This document shows, piece by piece, positions 10,270 through 21,072 of a stretch of 64,000 bases of DNA. Position 1 is the first letter of the stretch; the number at the start of each line of letters is the position of its first letter. The notes under the pieces were generated by a model that was not told where the DNA came from, ran no database searches, and saw only the letters and a list, made by a program, of their open reading frames with translations. Source of the DNA: Kordiimonas gwangyangensis DSM 19435 = JCM 12864 (GTDB lineage: Bacteria; Pseudomonadota; Alphaproteobacteria; Sphingomonadales; Kordiimonadaceae); assembly GCF_000375545.1 (NCBI RefSeq), contig NZ_AQXF01000003.1:62498-126497 (forward strand), written 5' to 3'. The position numbers were made by a program, and so were the translations under genes.

Positions 10270-11403
10270 CTAGAGGAGCACGAGGTCGTCGCGGTGCACA
10301 AGCGCGGAACGGCCAACATGGCCAAGTACCTCATAGGCGTCCTGCATCTTGCGGCCCCGCATGAGGGTGGCGTGCTCAACACTATAAGACGACAGGCCTT
10401 GTCCCACGATATGGCCATCGGGCCCCACAAATGCAACAAGGTCGCCACGGTCGAAATTACCGTCCACTTCCGTGACACCAGCTGGCAACAGGCTCGCGCC
10501 CTGCCGTAGCGCTTTCACGGCACCTGCATCCACATGCAGAAAGCCGCGAGGCGCCATCAGGGAACTGATCCACTGTTTGCGCACGGTCATCGGGTCTGTC
10601 GCAGCCGGGAAGAGGGTCGAGCGTTCACCTGCCTCAAGCCGCATGACCGGGCTTGGCGCATGGCCGTTCATGATGATCATGGAGCAACCACCGGCGAGCG
10701 CGATTTTTGCCGCCTTAAGTTTGGTGATCATACCGCCAGTGCCGGGCGTGATGGCAGACGGTGGGCCTGCCATGGCCTCAATTTCCGGCGTGATGGCATC
10801 CACACGGTCAAAGAAATGAGCGTCTGCTTTTTCGCGTGGGTCGCATTCATACAGGCCGTCGATATCGCTAAGGAGGATAAGCGTATCCGCGCCCGCCATC
10901 TGCGCGACGCGCGCCGCCAGCCGGTCATTGTCGCCAAAACGAATTTCTGCGGTCGCCACGGTGTCGTTTTCGTTGATCACTGGCACCACGCCACGTTCAA
11001 CGAGTGCTTCCACCGTATTGCGGGCGTTCAGGTAGCTCGGGCGGTTTTCGAGGTCATGGATGGTCAAGAGGATCTGGCCGATGACCATGCCTTCGGCACC
11101 AAAAAGCGACTGGTATGCTTGGGCGAGGCGAATTTGACCGACGGATGCAGCAGCCTGCGCTTCCTCAAGCTTCGCGGGCTTACGGTCAAAACCAAGGGGC
11201 TCAAGCCCCATGGCGATCGCGCCTGAAGAGACGAGGATAACCTGTGTGCCTTTGGCCTTTAGCGCCGCGACATCTTTCGCGAGTGCCTTGAGCCACGCTT
11301 CGCGCAGTTGCCCGGTCTCTTTTTCCACGAGCAGGGCCGAACCGATCTTGATTACAAGGCGGCGGGAGGCTTTGACTGCTTCATGGGCGGATAGGGACGA
11401 CAC
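10270..11403 (-). CDS. proB: Glutamate 5-kinase
   Basis: Phosphorylates glutamate in the first, proline-inhibited step of proline synthesis. It has 377 residues: an amino acid kinase domain (RLVIKIGSALLV, VSSGAIAMG, NENDTVA, FGDNDRLAARVA, GTGGMITKLKAA) and a C-terminal PUA domain (SLLPAGVTEVDGNFDRGDLVAFVG). I place the start at the GTG at 11403, 12 bases after the obgE stop, with AGGTCAGGA upstream. The frame is open further back into obgE, but that extension is Arg/Gly-rich and has no homology to kinases. Confidence 0.95.
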   Translation of the reverse strand: MSSLSAHEAVKASRRLVIKIGSALLVEKETGQLREAWLKALAKDVAALKAKGTQVILVSSGAIAMGLEPLGFDRKPAKLEEAQAAASVGQIRLAQAYQSLFGAEGMVIGQILLTIHDLENRPSYLNARNTVEALVERGVVPVINENDTVATAEIRFGDNDRLAARVAQMAGADTLILLSDIDGLYECDPREKADAHFFDRVDAITPEIEAMAGPPSAITPGTGGMITKLKAAKIALAGGCSMIIMNGHAPSPVMRLEAGERSTLFPAATDPMTVRKQWISSLMAPRGFLHVDAGAVKALRQGASLLPAGVTEVDGNFDRGDLVAFVGPDGHIVGQGLSSYSVEHATLMRGRKMQDAYEVLGHVGRSALVHRDDLVLL

Positions 11404-11414
11404 TGGTCCTGACC

Positions 11415-12500
<1,086 letters not shown>

Positions 12501-12609
12501 TCAGATCAGGTGCGCGCAAGGAAGCGCGAGATGCGCAGCAAGCCGCGATTTTTTCTTTAAAATGACGAAAGTTCGGCGGTGGTCAGCCACCAGCTGCTTG
12601 CCATGCGAT

Positions 12610-14793
12610 TTATTTGGCTGCGACAGGGTACTCATCGTCCTCATTTTGCACGGCTCGCACGTCACTGAGGAAGCGGATGACCACTTCTTTCATATGATTG
12701 CTGCAGGAACTGATAGAATCGGATGATCCCCGCACCTGTACGGCAGTTTCCCGAGCCTCGCCCGCCAGCGTGCGCACGCCAGCCACGTGTTTCGACACCT
12801 CCTGCGTGCCAAGGTTGGCTTCCTGCACGCTGCGGGAAATTTCGCCTGTCGCTGCGCCCTGTTCTTCAACCGCGGCCGAGATGGACGACGAAATCTCGCT
12901 CATTTGCTCGATAATCTTGCGGATAACCTGAACGGCGTGTGCCACATCCTGCGAGACCGATTGAATGTCGCGCACGTGAACGGCGATATCGTCCGTGGCT
13001 CGCGCTGTCTGATTCGCCAGTGCCTTCACCTCGCTTGCGACAACGGCGAAGCCTTTGCCCGCGTCGCCCGCGCGTGCCGCCTCGATCGTAGCGTTGAGCG
13101 CCAGCAGGTTTGTCTGCTCGGCGATGTCAGTAATGAGTTTGACAACTTCACCGATCTTGTTTGAGCTCGCGCCTAACATTTCGACGATCTCAGTCGCTTT
13201 ATTGGCTTCTGCGACCGCGTTTTGTGAAATGCCGCTGCTGTCCACAACCTGACGGCTGATTTCGCTGATGGATGCGGTCAGTTCCTCAGCCGCGCTTGCG
13301 ACGGTATGCACATTGGCATTGGTTTCCTCCGCAGCCCCTGCCGCAGCGTTACTTTGCTCCTCATTGCCGGCAGCCTGGCGTGCCATTGCCTTGGCGACTT
13401 CATTTAGCTCTTCGCTCGCACCGCCCAGTGTCGCGAGGGCTTCGCCGACCTGACGGTCGAACGCACTGGTCAGGCTTTCAATGGTTTTGGCGCGGCGTAC
13501 GCGGGCTTCCATCGCCGCGGCCTCGCGTGCGTGCTCCCGGGCTTCGCGCTCCGCTTCTTCACGCTGGAGGCGTTCACGTTCCTCCATCTTTTCAGCCATT
13601 TCACGCAGGGCTTTTTCTTCGAGCCGCTTGCGCTCTAATCCGCTTTGCTTGAATTCCTCGACACAGTTTGCCATGCGCCCGATGGCGCTGCCGTAGTCCG
13701 TATAGGGGACGTTGGCATCAAGCCTGCCGCCTGCCAGTGTCTGCATCACGCCTTCAAGGTCCCTGAGCGGAATGTTGAGGCTGCGGTAAATCACGTAGCT
13801 CGCAAAGATAACCAACAGTGAACCCAGCAAAGTCGCAATGGAGTATATCCACAGGGCGCTATTGGCGACCGCGGCACTCTCTTCCGCGCGGTCCAGAATG
13901 AAGGTGTTGGTGTAATCTTCTACGTCCTTCAGGAGGTCAATCTTCGCGGTGATCTCTGTAAACCAATAGGTCGCCTCGTATGGGCCACTTGCCACATCGC
14001 CTTGCCGGTCAATAGCGTACTCCCGCATTTTCTGTACATTGTCCACGGCGCTGCCAGTGACCGTGCGGTCATAGAAATCCGTAATGGTGGGGGCTGCATA
14101 AGCGCGGAAGACATCGAGGTAGGATTGCTGCGCTTCGATCAGTTCAAGGAAGCGTTTGTAGGTGAGGGGGGTGAACTGGCCGTTGGCATATCCCGCGTTG
14201 CCCATGGCGCGTTCAAGGCCTGCGCGCTCCTTCGCTTCAAGCAGTCCGACATAAGCCGTTATCTGGCGGGACAGGTCAGCGTTGGAGCTGATGATTGCCA
14301 TGGATTTTATCACGTCGAGGAGGGTTGCGATGGTCTGGGTATAGGTGCCTGCCATCTGCGGCAGAGTCATTTTGCCGCCATCAACGTCGGTGCGGACATC
14401 GGCCAGGGAGCTGATGCTCCTGCGCGCTATCGAGAGCTGTTTTACAAAATTGGTACCGAATGCAGCGGGATCAAGATTGGCATCCGCAGCTTTGAGGAGC
14501 GCGAGAGCCTTGTCTGTCTCAAGGCGCTGGGCCTGCATGAGGCGGGTGAGTTCGGGCTTGCCTGAAGAGCTTATGAAACCAGCCGTGCGGCCGCGTTCTC
14601 GCTGGAGTTCGTGGATGAGTGCGCTGACCTCTGGCGCGTAGCCGGAGAGTTCGCTGATGGAGCGTGCTTCGTTATTTCGTTCGAGCGCGGATCGGACTTC
14701 GGCAGCTGCCATGACAACAGCGATGACGAGGGGGATGAGGGCCAGTACAGCGATACGCATACCGAGGCTGAGGTTGTTCAGGGCCTTTTGCAT
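12610..14793 (-). CDS. Methyl-accepting chemotaxis protein with NIT sensor domain
   Basis: Inner-membrane chemoreceptor of 727 residues. TM1 lies at about 12-33; the periplasmic domain carries [20 protein letters not shown], the hallmark of nitrate/nitrite-sensing NIT domains; TM2 lies near 305-328 ([22 protein letters not shown]). A HAMP segment and coiled coil follow, then a signalling domain whose tip reads [48 protein letters not shown] in pieces. I chose the ATG at 14793 because AAGGGAG lies six bases upstream; an upstream in-frame ATG at 14814 has no such site. The ligand is inferred from the domain only. No other chemotaxis gene is in the window. Confidence 0.93.
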   Translation of the reverse strand: MQKALNNLSLGMRIAVLALIPLVIAVVMAAAEVRSALERNNEARSISELSGYAPEVSALIHELQRERGRTAGFISSSGKPELTRLMQAQRLETDKALALLKAADANLDPAAFGTNFVKQLSIARRSISSLADVRTDVDGGKMTLPQMAGTYTQTIATLLDVIKSMAIISSNADLSRQITAYVGLLEAKERAGLERAMGNAGYANGQFTPLTYKRFLELIEAQQSYLDVFRAYAAPTITDFYDRTVTGSAVDNVQKMREYAIDRQGDVASGPYEATYWFTEITAKIDLLKDVEDYTNTFILDRAEESAAVANSALWIYSIATLLGSLLVIFASYVIYRSLNIPLRDLEGVMQTLAGGRLDANVPYTDYGSAIGRMANCVEEFKQSGLERKRLEEKALREMAEKMEERERLQREEAEREAREHAREAAAMEARVRRAKTIESLTSAFDRQVGEALATLGGASEELNEVAKAMARQAAGNEEQSNAAAGAAEETNANVHTVASAAEELTASISEISRQVVDSSGISQNAVAEANKATEIVEMLGASSNKIGEVVKLITDIAEQTNLLALNATIEAARAGDAGKGFAVVASEVKALANQTARATDDIAVHVRDIQSVSQDVAHAVQVIRKIIEQMSEISSSISAAVEEQGAATGEISRSVQEANLGTQEVSKHVAGVRTLAGEARETAVQVRGSSDSISSCSNHMKEVVIRFLSDVRAVQNEDDEYPVAAK

Positions 14794-14956
14794 ACATGCT
14801 CCCTTTAATGCCAATGATGTGAAACGCTTAACTCATACTATTCGCACGCACTTTCCATGTAACCATGTCGGGAAATTAACTAGTTAATGTCGTTTTATCA
14901 CAAATTGTATCGGGACTGTCATAGTTTTTACTAAAGGTGGGGTGTTGGGAGTGCAT

Positions 14957-14985
14957 GAAAAAAGGCGGGCTAAAAAGCCCGCCTT
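14957..14985 (-). terminator. Rho-independent terminator after rpmA
   Basis: Read on the minus strand, a 9-bp GC-rich stem (AAGGCGGGC with GCCCGCCTT) and six-base loop end in a run of seven T. It lies 30 bases after the rpmA stop codon and closes the rplU-rpmA operon. Confidence 0.92.
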
Positions 14986-15014
14986 CAATTCAGTCAGCCA
15001 ATAGTTGGCTAATC

Positions 15015-15266
15015 TTAGTTCTCAACAGAGACGAAGGAGCGACCGCCCTTGCCTTTGGAGAATTTCACGTTGCCTTCGGTCAGTGCGAAGAGGGTGTGGT
15101 CTTTACCCATGCCAACGTTTTCACCTGGATATACTTTGGTGCCGCGCTGACGAACAATGATATTGCCCGCGAGAACTGCTTCACCACCGAATTTTTTTAC
15201 GCCCAAACGGCGGCCAGCACTGTCACGGCCGTTACGGGAACTACCACCAGCTTTTTTATGAGCCAT
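15015..15266 (-). CDS. rpmA: 50S ribosomal protein L27
   Basis: Large-subunit protein near the peptidyl-transferase centre. It has 83 residues. The processed-type N-terminus [40 protein letters not shown] and [11 protein letters not shown] are unmistakable. There is no extra leader as found in Firmicutes. It follows rplU by 29 bases on the same strand and is transcribed with it. Confidence 0.98.
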   Translation of the reverse strand: MAHKKAGGSSRNGRDSAGRRLGVKKFGGEAVLAGNIIVRQRGTKVYPGENVGMGKDHTLFALTEGNVKFSKGKGGRSFVSVEN

Positions 15267-15295
15267 TAGAGTACTCCTTTATCTAATCGGGCCGC

Positions 15296-15658
15296 TTATT
15301 CAGCAGCTGCTTCTTCAGTCTTCTTCGCTGCTGCTTTCTTGGCAGCTGCGCCAGCGATCTTAGTCACACGCAGAACCGTAATTTCCTGGCGGTGGCCTTT
15401 CTTACGGCGATAGTTCTGACGACGCTTCTTTTTGAAGACGACGATTTTCTTGTCTTTCTTTTGCTCCAGCACCTCGAAGGTCACTTTGGCGCCAGCTACG
15501 AGCGGCTCACCAACTTTGACGCCCTTGTCGTCGCCAACCATGAGAACTTGATCGAGAGTGATGTTTTTGCCAGCTTCGCCATCAAGTTTTTCAACCTTGA
15601 TCACATCGCCTTCGGCAACGCGGTACTGTTTACCGCCTGTCTTTACGACTGCGAACAT
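15296..15658 (-). CDS. rplU: 50S ribosomal protein L21
   Basis: Large-subunit protein of 120 residues. The core ([41 protein letters not shown]) is canonical, and an Ala/Lys/Glu-rich tail of about 20 residues extends the C-terminus as in other alphaproteobacteria. First gene of the rplU-rpmA operon; GAAAGGAA precedes the ATG. The promoter must lie within 15659-15937, but I cannot pick a convincing -35/-10 pair. Confidence 0.98.
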   Translation of the reverse strand: MFAVVKTGGKQYRVAEGDVIKVEKLDGEAGKNITLDQVLMVGDDKGVKVGEPLVAGAKVTFEVLEQKKDKKIVVFKKKRRQNYRRKKGHRQEITVLRVTKIAGAAAKKAAAKKTEEAAAE

Positions 15659-15937
15659 AAATGTTCCTTTCTAATGTGCGCCGCAGACAACCGGGTGGAC
15701 CAAACCCTTTGAAACGTCCCACACTTTGGGCGGTTTCCGCTGGCTTTTTTCAAAGCAAAAGTGACGGAGAGGAATCAGTTCCTTCCGCCAACTCGCGCGG
15801 AATATACGGATATGCGCGCATGAGTCAATGGAAAAGGCGCTGAAACGCAAGGAATGCGCCCGCTCGACGCTTGTTTATTTGATAATCGCAGGCCCGCGCA
15901 ATAGAGATATTGGCAAGGCCAAATGGAGGAGTGCGGC

Positions 15938-16867
15938 ATGGACAAGGTAATCGGCGCAGTAGTGCAGGCGGGCACGCCGCTTTTCGACAAGGCAAAAACC
16001 TTTGAAAAGCTTGGCGACCTGATCAGCGACGCCGGGCGGCAGCGCGCGCAGCTTGTGGTGCTGCCGGAGGCGTTTGTGGGCGGTTACCCAAAAGGCCTCG
16101 ACTTCGGTGTGCGCCTTGGCTCCCGCAGCAACGAGGGGCGGGACATGTTCCAGCGCTATGCCGAGCAAGCCATCACCGTGCCGGGGCCGGATGCCGATGC
16201 GATTGGCGAAATGGCCGCCGCGGCGGGCGTATACCTCGTGGTGGGCGTGGTGGAGCGCGAGGGCGGCACACTTTACTGCACCTCGCTCTATTATGCGCCA
16301 AGCGGTGCGCTTATCGGCAAACACCGCAAGCTGATGCCCACAGCGCTTGAGCGTGTGGTTTGGGGCTTTGGCGACGGCTCCACTCTCGCGGCCCCCAAAA
16401 CCGAGATCGGAACGCTCGGCGGTGCCATCTGCTGGGAAAATTATATGCCGCAGCTTCGCCTGGCCATGTACGGCAAAGGGGTGGAGTTTTACTGCGCGCC
16501 CACGGTGGATGACCGCGATGTCTGGCTGCCGACCATGCAAACCATTGCCCTTGAAGGCCGCTGTTTTGTGCTGAGCGCTTGCCAGTATATGGAGCGCGGC
16601 TACGGCCCGGCGGACTATCACCCGGTGCAAGGTGATGCGCCGGACACGGTGCTCATCCGTGGTGGCAGCTGCATCATCTCCCCCATGGGCGACGTGCTGG
16701 CTCCACCGGTGTTTGGCAAGGAAGTCACGCTATTGGCGGAGCTCGACCGCAGCGCCATTGTGCGCGGGAAGTACGACCTTGATGTTGTGGGTCACTACGC
16801 CCGGCCGGACATATTCACGCTGACGGTCAATGAGGCGCCGCAGAATGTGGTCGGCGCTAAAGCCTAG
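15938..16867 (+). CDS. Nitrilase / carbon-nitrogen hydrolase
   Basis: Thiol hydrolase of the nitrilase superfamily, 309 residues. The Glu-Lys-Cys triad is visible: Glu44 in VLPEAFVGGYPKG, Lys131 in GKHRKLMPT and Cys165 in GGAICWENYMP. The block after the cysteine and the overall length resemble aliphatic/aromatic nitrilases and cyanide dihydratases (branch 1) more than amidases; the natural substrate is unknown. The ATG at 15938 has GGAGGA seven bases upstream, preferred over the ATG at 15923. The stop overlaps that of the convergent M19 gene by four bases (CTAG). Confidence 0.88.
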   Translation: MDKVIGAVVQAGTPLFDKAKTFEKLGDLISDAGRQRAQLVVLPEAFVGGYPKGLDFGVRLGSRSNEGRDMFQRYAEQAITVPGPDADAIGEMAAAAGVYLVVGVVEREGGTLYCTSLYYAPSGALIGKHRKLMPTALERVVWGFGDGSTLAAPKTEIGTLGGAICWENYMPQLRLAMYGKGVEFYCAPTVDDRDVWLPTMQTIALEGRCFVLSACQYMERGYGPADYHPVQGDAPDTVLIRGGSCIISPMGDVLAPPVFGKEVTLLAELDRSAIVRGKYDLDVVGHYARPDIFTLTVNEAPQNVVGAKA

Positions 16868-17952
16868 CCGATAGTCTCGCGGAAGAAGCGCAACCAGTTC
16901 TGGCCAAGGAGCTTTTCCATGTCGCCGGTCGAATAGCCACGCCGGTCGAGCACCGGCAGCAGGTTCCTGAACCGCTCCGGCTCATCCAGTTCCGGGATCC
17001 ACGCGGGCCACTGCACGTCATATTCTTTTTTGTAGAATTTGATGCGCGGGTCGTACCAGTTCTCCTTTGTGGCCCAGCTTTTGATGCCGCGGACCGGGAA
17101 ATCGGTCGAGAGCCCTACATGGTCGATACCCATGAGTTTCACCGCGTGGTCGATATGGTCCACATAGGTCTCGATCGTGGTGTCGGTGCCCGGGTTTTTG
17201 CCAATGAAATAGCCAAGGGCTGCAATGCCTGCAACGCCGCCATTCTCGGCCAACGTCCTGAGCGCGCTGTCTTCCTTGGCGCGCGGATGGTTCGGCCTCA
17301 GGCTCTCACACATGGTGTGGGTGAAGGCGATGGGCTTTTTTGACAGATGGATGGCGTCAAGGGTCGTCTGTTTGCCGGAATGGGAAACATCTACGATGAT
17401 GCCAAGCTCGTTCATACGCTCCACAACCGCAACGCCGAAGTCTGAAAGGCCGGCGTTCGTGCGTTCGGTGCTGCCGTCACCCACTAGGTTGCGGCTGTTG
17501 TAGGTGAGCTGGAAACAGCGGGCGCCCATTTCATAGAGCACATCCACATTGTCAACGTCACCTTCAAGCATGATGGTGTCCTGGAAGTTCATCATCACAG
17601 CGAGCTTGCCGGTTTTCTTGGCTTCCAGATAGTCATCGGCTTTGAGCGCAAACATGTAGCGCTCACCAAACTCATCCACCCTGCGGTGCCAGGCCAAAAG
17701 TTCATCAAGCGCGACCTTGAGGGAGGAGCGGTCAAGGCTTGTGATAATGCCGGTGTAGCCTGAGCGCTCGACGGCGGCATATTCCTCATCGTCCCATTTG
17801 CGCGCGAAGCTGAGGGTGTCGATGACGATGGCCTGATTATAAAGCGCATCAAGGTCCGCCTTGCTTGCGGCGAGCACAGAACGTGGCGCGATTGATGCCA
17901 GTGCGCCGGTAGCGGCAGCGCCCATGAGGAAAGTGCGGCGGTCGAATGTCAT
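16864..17952 (-). CDS. Membrane dipeptidase, M19 family, Tat-exported
   Basis: Zinc dipeptidase of the renal dipeptidase family, 362 residues. It starts with a twin-arginine signal (FDRRTFLMGAAATGALASIAP), so it should be exported folded. Family blocks include MNFQDTIMLEGDVDNVDVLYEMGARCFQLTYN, IIVDVSHSGKQTTLDAI, AFTHTMCESL and IDHVGLSTDFP. Substrates of M19 enzymes range from dipeptides to modified amino acids and cannot be read here. The ATG at 17952 follows AGGGGA. It stands alone on the minus strand between the nitrilase and the nitronate monooxygenase gene. Confidence 0.9.
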   Translation of the reverse strand: MTFDRRTFLMGAAATGALASIAPRSVLAASKADLDALYNQAIVIDTLSFARKWDDEEYAAVERSGYTGIITSLDRSSLKVALDELLAWHRRVDEFGERYMFALKADDYLEAKKTGKLAVMMNFQDTIMLEGDVDNVDVLYEMGARCFQLTYNSRNLVGDGSTERTNAGLSDFGVAVVERMNELGIIVDVSHSGKQTTLDAIHLSKKPIAFTHTMCESLRPNHPRAKEDSALRTLAENGGVAGIAALGYFIGKNPGTDTTIETYVDHIDHAVKLMGIDHVGLSTDFPVRGIKSWATKENWYDPRIKFYKKEYDVQWPAWIPELDEPERFRNLLPVLDRRGYSTGDMEKLLGQNWLRFFRETIG

Positions 17953-18024
17953 TGATGGTCCCCTCAGTCTGTAACTCCCAACCGTCAGGGTTGCCGGGCG
18001 CAAGGGGGAAGTCAAGTGCAGCAC

Positions 18025-18052
18025 AAAAAGAAAGGGCGGCCTCAGCCGCCCC
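18025..18052 (-). terminator. Terminator after the nitronate monooxygenase-like gene
   Basis: On the minus strand a GGGCGGC/GCCGCCC stem with a four-base loop is followed by TTTCTTTTTG. It lies just after the stop codon at 18060 and before the M19 gene, which therefore needs its own promoter. Confidence 0.85.
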
Positions 18053-18059
18053 AATCCGA

Positions 18060-19040
18060 TTATTCCGCCGCTTTGGCGTAACTGTTCATCAGCCTTTCTT
18101 TGGCTGCAAAATATTCATTCGCGAGGCGGTCGACCATTTTGGCGGCTGGTACGATCTCTTTCACCGCGCCAATACCTTGGCCGCAGCCCCAGATGTCTTT
18201 CCAGGCCTTTTTGTCCTGGTTGCCGCCAGAGCCGAAGTTCATCTTGGTCGGGTCGCTCACGGGCAGGTTCTTGGGATCAAGGCCCGCAGCCTCAATGGAC
18301 GGCGCGAGATAGTTACCGTGCACGCCCGTAAACAGGTTGGAGTAGACGATATCATCGGCACCATAGTCGACAATCGCTTGCTTGTAACGCTCGTCCGCGT
18401 TGGCTTCTTCAGTTGCGATGAAGGCGGAGCCGATATAGCCAAAGTCTGCGCCCATGGCTTGGGCTGCGAGCACTGCACCGCCCGTCGCGATGGAGCCTGA
18501 GAGCGCAAGCGGGCCATCAAACCACTCGCGGATTTCCTGAATGAGCGCGAAAGGCGAGAGTGTACCCGCGTGACCGCCGGCGCCAGCCGCAACGGCAATC
18601 AGGCCGTCCGCGCCTTTTTCAATCGCTTTCTTCGCGAACCGGTTGTTGATGACATCATGCATCACAACACCGCCGTAGGAATGCGCCGCGTCATTGACTT
18701 CCTTGACCGCACCAAGGGAGGTGATAACCACCGGCACCTTGTATTTCACGCACATCTCGACGTCATGCATCAGGCGCTCGTTCGACTTGTGAACAATCTG
18801 GTTCACGGCGAAAGGTGCGGCAGGACTATCGGGGTTGGCCTGGTTGTGGCGGTCCAGTTCTTCGGTGATGCGCTTCAGCCATTCCTCAAGTACCGGAGCC
18901 GGGCGGGCATTGAGCGCCGGGAAGGAACCAATAACACCAGCCTTGCACTGTGCGATCACAAGATCAGGGTTCGAGATGATGAAAAGCGGCGACCCGATCA
19001 CCGGAATACGCAGATTGGAAAACTGTTGCGGTAGCGCCAT
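18060..19040 (-). CDS. Nitronate monooxygenase family protein
   Basis: FMN-dependent TIM-barrel enzyme of the NMO/2-nitropropane dioxygenase family; 326 residues. Seen: LRIPVIGSPLFIISNPDLVIAQCKAGVIGSFPALNARP at the N-terminus (as shorter blocks), IAVAAGAGGHAG with the conserved histidine, LSGSIATGGAVLAAQAMGADFGYIGSAF, the phosphate-binding region. Members detoxify nitroalkanes such as propionate 3-nitronate or act as enoyl reductases, so the substrate is open. The start could be the ATG at 19040 (nine bases after AAGGGA) or at 19046; both give the same core. A perfect 16-bp palindrome lies in its upstream region. Confidence 0.88.
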   Translation of the reverse strand: MALPQQFSNLRIPVIGSPLFIISNPDLVIAQCKAGVIGSFPALNARPAPVLEEWLKRITEELDRHNQANPDSPAAPFAVNQIVHKSNERLMHDVEMCVKYKVPVVITSLGAVKEVNDAAHSYGGVVMHDVINNRFAKKAIEKGADGLIAVAAGAGGHAGTLSPFALIQEIREWFDGPLALSGSIATGGAVLAAQAMGADFGYIGSAFIATEEANADERYKQAIVDYGADDIVYSNLFTGVHGNYLAPSIEAAGLDPKNLPVSDPTKMNFGSGGNQDKKAWKDIWGCGQGIGAVKEIVPAAKMVDRLANEYFAAKERLMNSYAKAAE

Positions 19041-19135
19041 GGCCATGCGTCCCTTTGTATTTGAATAACCTTGAATGCGTGACGGTAGGGTGAAAGCCCC
19101 CTGCGTCAACTTCCCTGAGAGCGAAAATAGGATAT

Positions 19136-19151
19136 TGGACTATATAGTCCA
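19136..19151. promoter_or_regulatory. Perfect 16-bp palindrome, probable operator
   Basis: TGGACTATATAGTCCA is an uninterrupted inverted repeat in the 200-bp divergent region between the nitronate monooxygenase-like gene and the HTTM gene. Its size and symmetry fit a dimeric winged-helix or TetR/MarR-type repressor. No regulator gene is adjacent, so the protein would be encoded elsewhere. Confidence 0.55.
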
Positions 19152-19240
19152 GTAAATAATTTCAAATCACGGATGGACCATCAGTCTTTGCGGCTATAGA
19201 TGGCGCATGCTAGGGAGAGGGATGGTAGGTAGGGAAGGCG

Positions 19241-20593
19241 ATGAGCAGCAATCTGGCAGGATGGAAAGAGCGGTTTTTTGCGCCCGTTGACGGCGCGTCC
19301 CTCGCGCTGTTTCGCATCCTGTTTGGCGCCGTTATCCTCTTTGAAGCATGGCGCTATGAAACCAACAACTGGATGGAGGACAAGTTCCTCTTCCCCACTT
19401 TCCGCTTTAGCTACCACGGCTTTGAATGGGTGGACCCACTGCCGCCCGCGCTAATGTTATGGGTGACCAAGCTACTTGCCATCTTCGCCTTCCTTGTCAT
19501 GGTAGGGCTGTTTTTCCGTGTGGCGGCTGTCGGTATGCTCGCGCTGTTCAGCTATATCTTCCTGCTCGATAAAGCGCAGTATCTGAATCATTTTTATTTC
19601 ACCATCCTGCTTGCATTCGTGCTCGCGGTTATCCCGGCGCACCGGGTTTGGTCGCTCGACCGCCTGCGGGGTGCGGTCACCGGGCTACCGGTTATGCCCG
19701 CATGGTCCCAATGGCTCGCGCGTGGTCAGATGGAGATCATGCTTCTCTGGGCCGGGATCGTGAAGCTGAACGCCGATTGGCTGAATGGCTTGCCGCTGCG
19801 CGATTGGCTCTCGAACAGTGCGGACGAATTTTCCGGCGTTATCGCAGAACTTCTGCGCTCGCCTGACTTTGGCGTCATGGCGGCATGGGCAGCGGCGCTG
19901 TTGCACATCATCGGCGCGCCGCTCCTGCTCATTCCTCGCGTTCGGGTGGTCGTGTTTTTTGCCTATGCGGGTTTCCATATCTCCAACCACTTCCTTTGGA
20001 ACATCGGTATCTTCCCGTGGCTGACCATCGTGGGCACCACCCTGTTCCTCGATGCCTCGTGGCCACGCAAGTTTTTGGGCAAAACACCGCATGCGGCACC
20101 CATGCAAGACGCTGCTTTCAAGCCGTCCCTACTGGTGGCGGGTTTTGTGTGTGTATGGCTTTTGAGCCAAGCGCTGTTGCCGCTCAGGCCCTATATCTAT
20201 GACGGTAATGTCGCCTGGAACGAGCAGGGGCACCGGTTTTCGTGGCGTATGAAGTTGCGCGACAAGGAGGGCGGGCTGGCTTATCGCGTTGTAGATGCGA
20301 ACACGGGGCGCACATGGCATATCAATATCTATGACCATCTGGATGGAAGGCAGGCCCGCAAGATGGTTGCCCGGCCAGACATGATCCTTGAATACGCCCA
20401 TTATTTGCATGACCGCTTCAAGGCTGAACATGGCCTTGATGACGTGCAGGTGTTTGCTCACTCTTTTGTGTCGGTCAATGGCCGTCCGATGGAACGGTTC
20501 ATTGCGCCTGACCTGAATCTGGCAGCGGTAAAGCGCACGTATCTGGCGCAAGACCACTGGCTCGAGACATATTCGGAGGACCGCAAGCCATGA
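19241..20593 (+). CDS. HTTM domain (gamma-carboxylase-like) membrane protein
   Basis: Integral membrane protein of 450 residues from the HTTM (horizontally transferred transmembrane) family related to vitamin K-dependent gamma-glutamyl carboxylase. The N-terminal three-quarters holds several membrane helices with the family signature DGASLALFRILFGAVILFEAWRY, YLNHFYF and GFHISNHFLWNIGIFPW. The C-terminal 130 residues are soluble (FSWRMKLRDKEGGLAYRVVD, RQARKMVARPDMILEYAHYL), matching the carboxylase-like exterior domain. Bacterial members are largely uncharacterised. The start of the next gene overlaps its stop (ATGA), so it is translated together with the DCC protein. Confidence 0.85.
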   Translation: MSSNLAGWKERFFAPVDGASLALFRILFGAVILFEAWRYETNNWMEDKFLFPTFRFSYHGFEWVDPLPPALMLWVTKLLAIFAFLVMVGLFFRVAAVGMLALFSYIFLLDKAQYLNHFYFTILLAFVLAVIPAHRVWSLDRLRGAVTGLPVMPAWSQWLARGQMEIMLLWAGIVKLNADWLNGLPLRDWLSNSADEFSGVIAELLRSPDFGVMAAWAAALLHIIGAPLLLIPRVRVVVFFAYAGFHISNHFLWNIGIFPWLTIVGTTLFLDASWPRKFLGKTPHAAPMQDAAFKPSLLVAGFVCVWLLSQALLPLRPYIYDGNVAWNEQGHRFSWRMKLRDKEGGLAYRVVDANTGRTWHINIYDHLDGRQARKMVARPDMILEYAHYLHDRFKAEHGLDDVQVFAHSFVSVNGRPMERFIAPDLNLAAVKRTYLAQDHWLETYSEDRKP

Positions 20594-20997
20594 ACGGGCC
20601 GATCCTCTTTTATGACGGTGTGTGCAACCTCTGTAACGGCACGGTGCGCTTTGTGCTCACGCGCGACAGCAAGCAAGTGTTCCGCTTTGCAGCGCTCCAA
20701 TCAGACTATGCACGCGACGCACTCACGCGCCTTGGCGTGAACCCGGAATTGGATACGATCTATTTGCTCAAGGACGGCGTGCTGCATGACCGTTCCAGTG
20801 CAGCGCTACGAATTGCCAGCCAGTTGCGTTTCCCATGGCCAACTATGGCGGTTTTCCTGATTGTGCCAAAGCCGCTACGCGACACCGTCTATAACTGGGT
20901 GGGCCGCAATCGCTACCGCTGGTTCGGCCGCACAGACACCTGCCAAATCCCTGATACTGACGCGCGGAACCGCTTCCTTGATCAAAGTGAAGATTAG
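20590..20997 (+). CDS. DCC family thiol-disulfide oxidoreductase (DUF393)
   Basis: Small protein of 135 residues with the hallmark FYDGVCNLCNGTVRFVL at the N-terminus (CxxC within a thioredoxin-like fold) and the usual YRWFGRTDTC near the end. Family members are predicted redox proteins; no reaction is proven for most. Its ATG overlaps the HTTM stop codon by four bases. The pairing of a CxxC protein with a carboxylase-like membrane protein suggests a joint redox role, which is inference. Confidence 0.88.
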   Translation: MNGPILFYDGVCNLCNGTVRFVLTRDSKQVFRFAALQSDYARDALTRLGVNPELDTIYLLKDGVLHDRSSAALRIASQLRFPWPTMAVFLIVPKPLRDTVYNWVGRNRYRWFGRTDTCQIPDTDARNRFLDQSED

Positions 20998-21072
20998 CGC
21001 TTGAAAGGGGTGAAAGCTTGGAGTAGGGTGCGCGCCGCCGCTGACCCCTAAGGGGTGCAAGCACTATGATGC

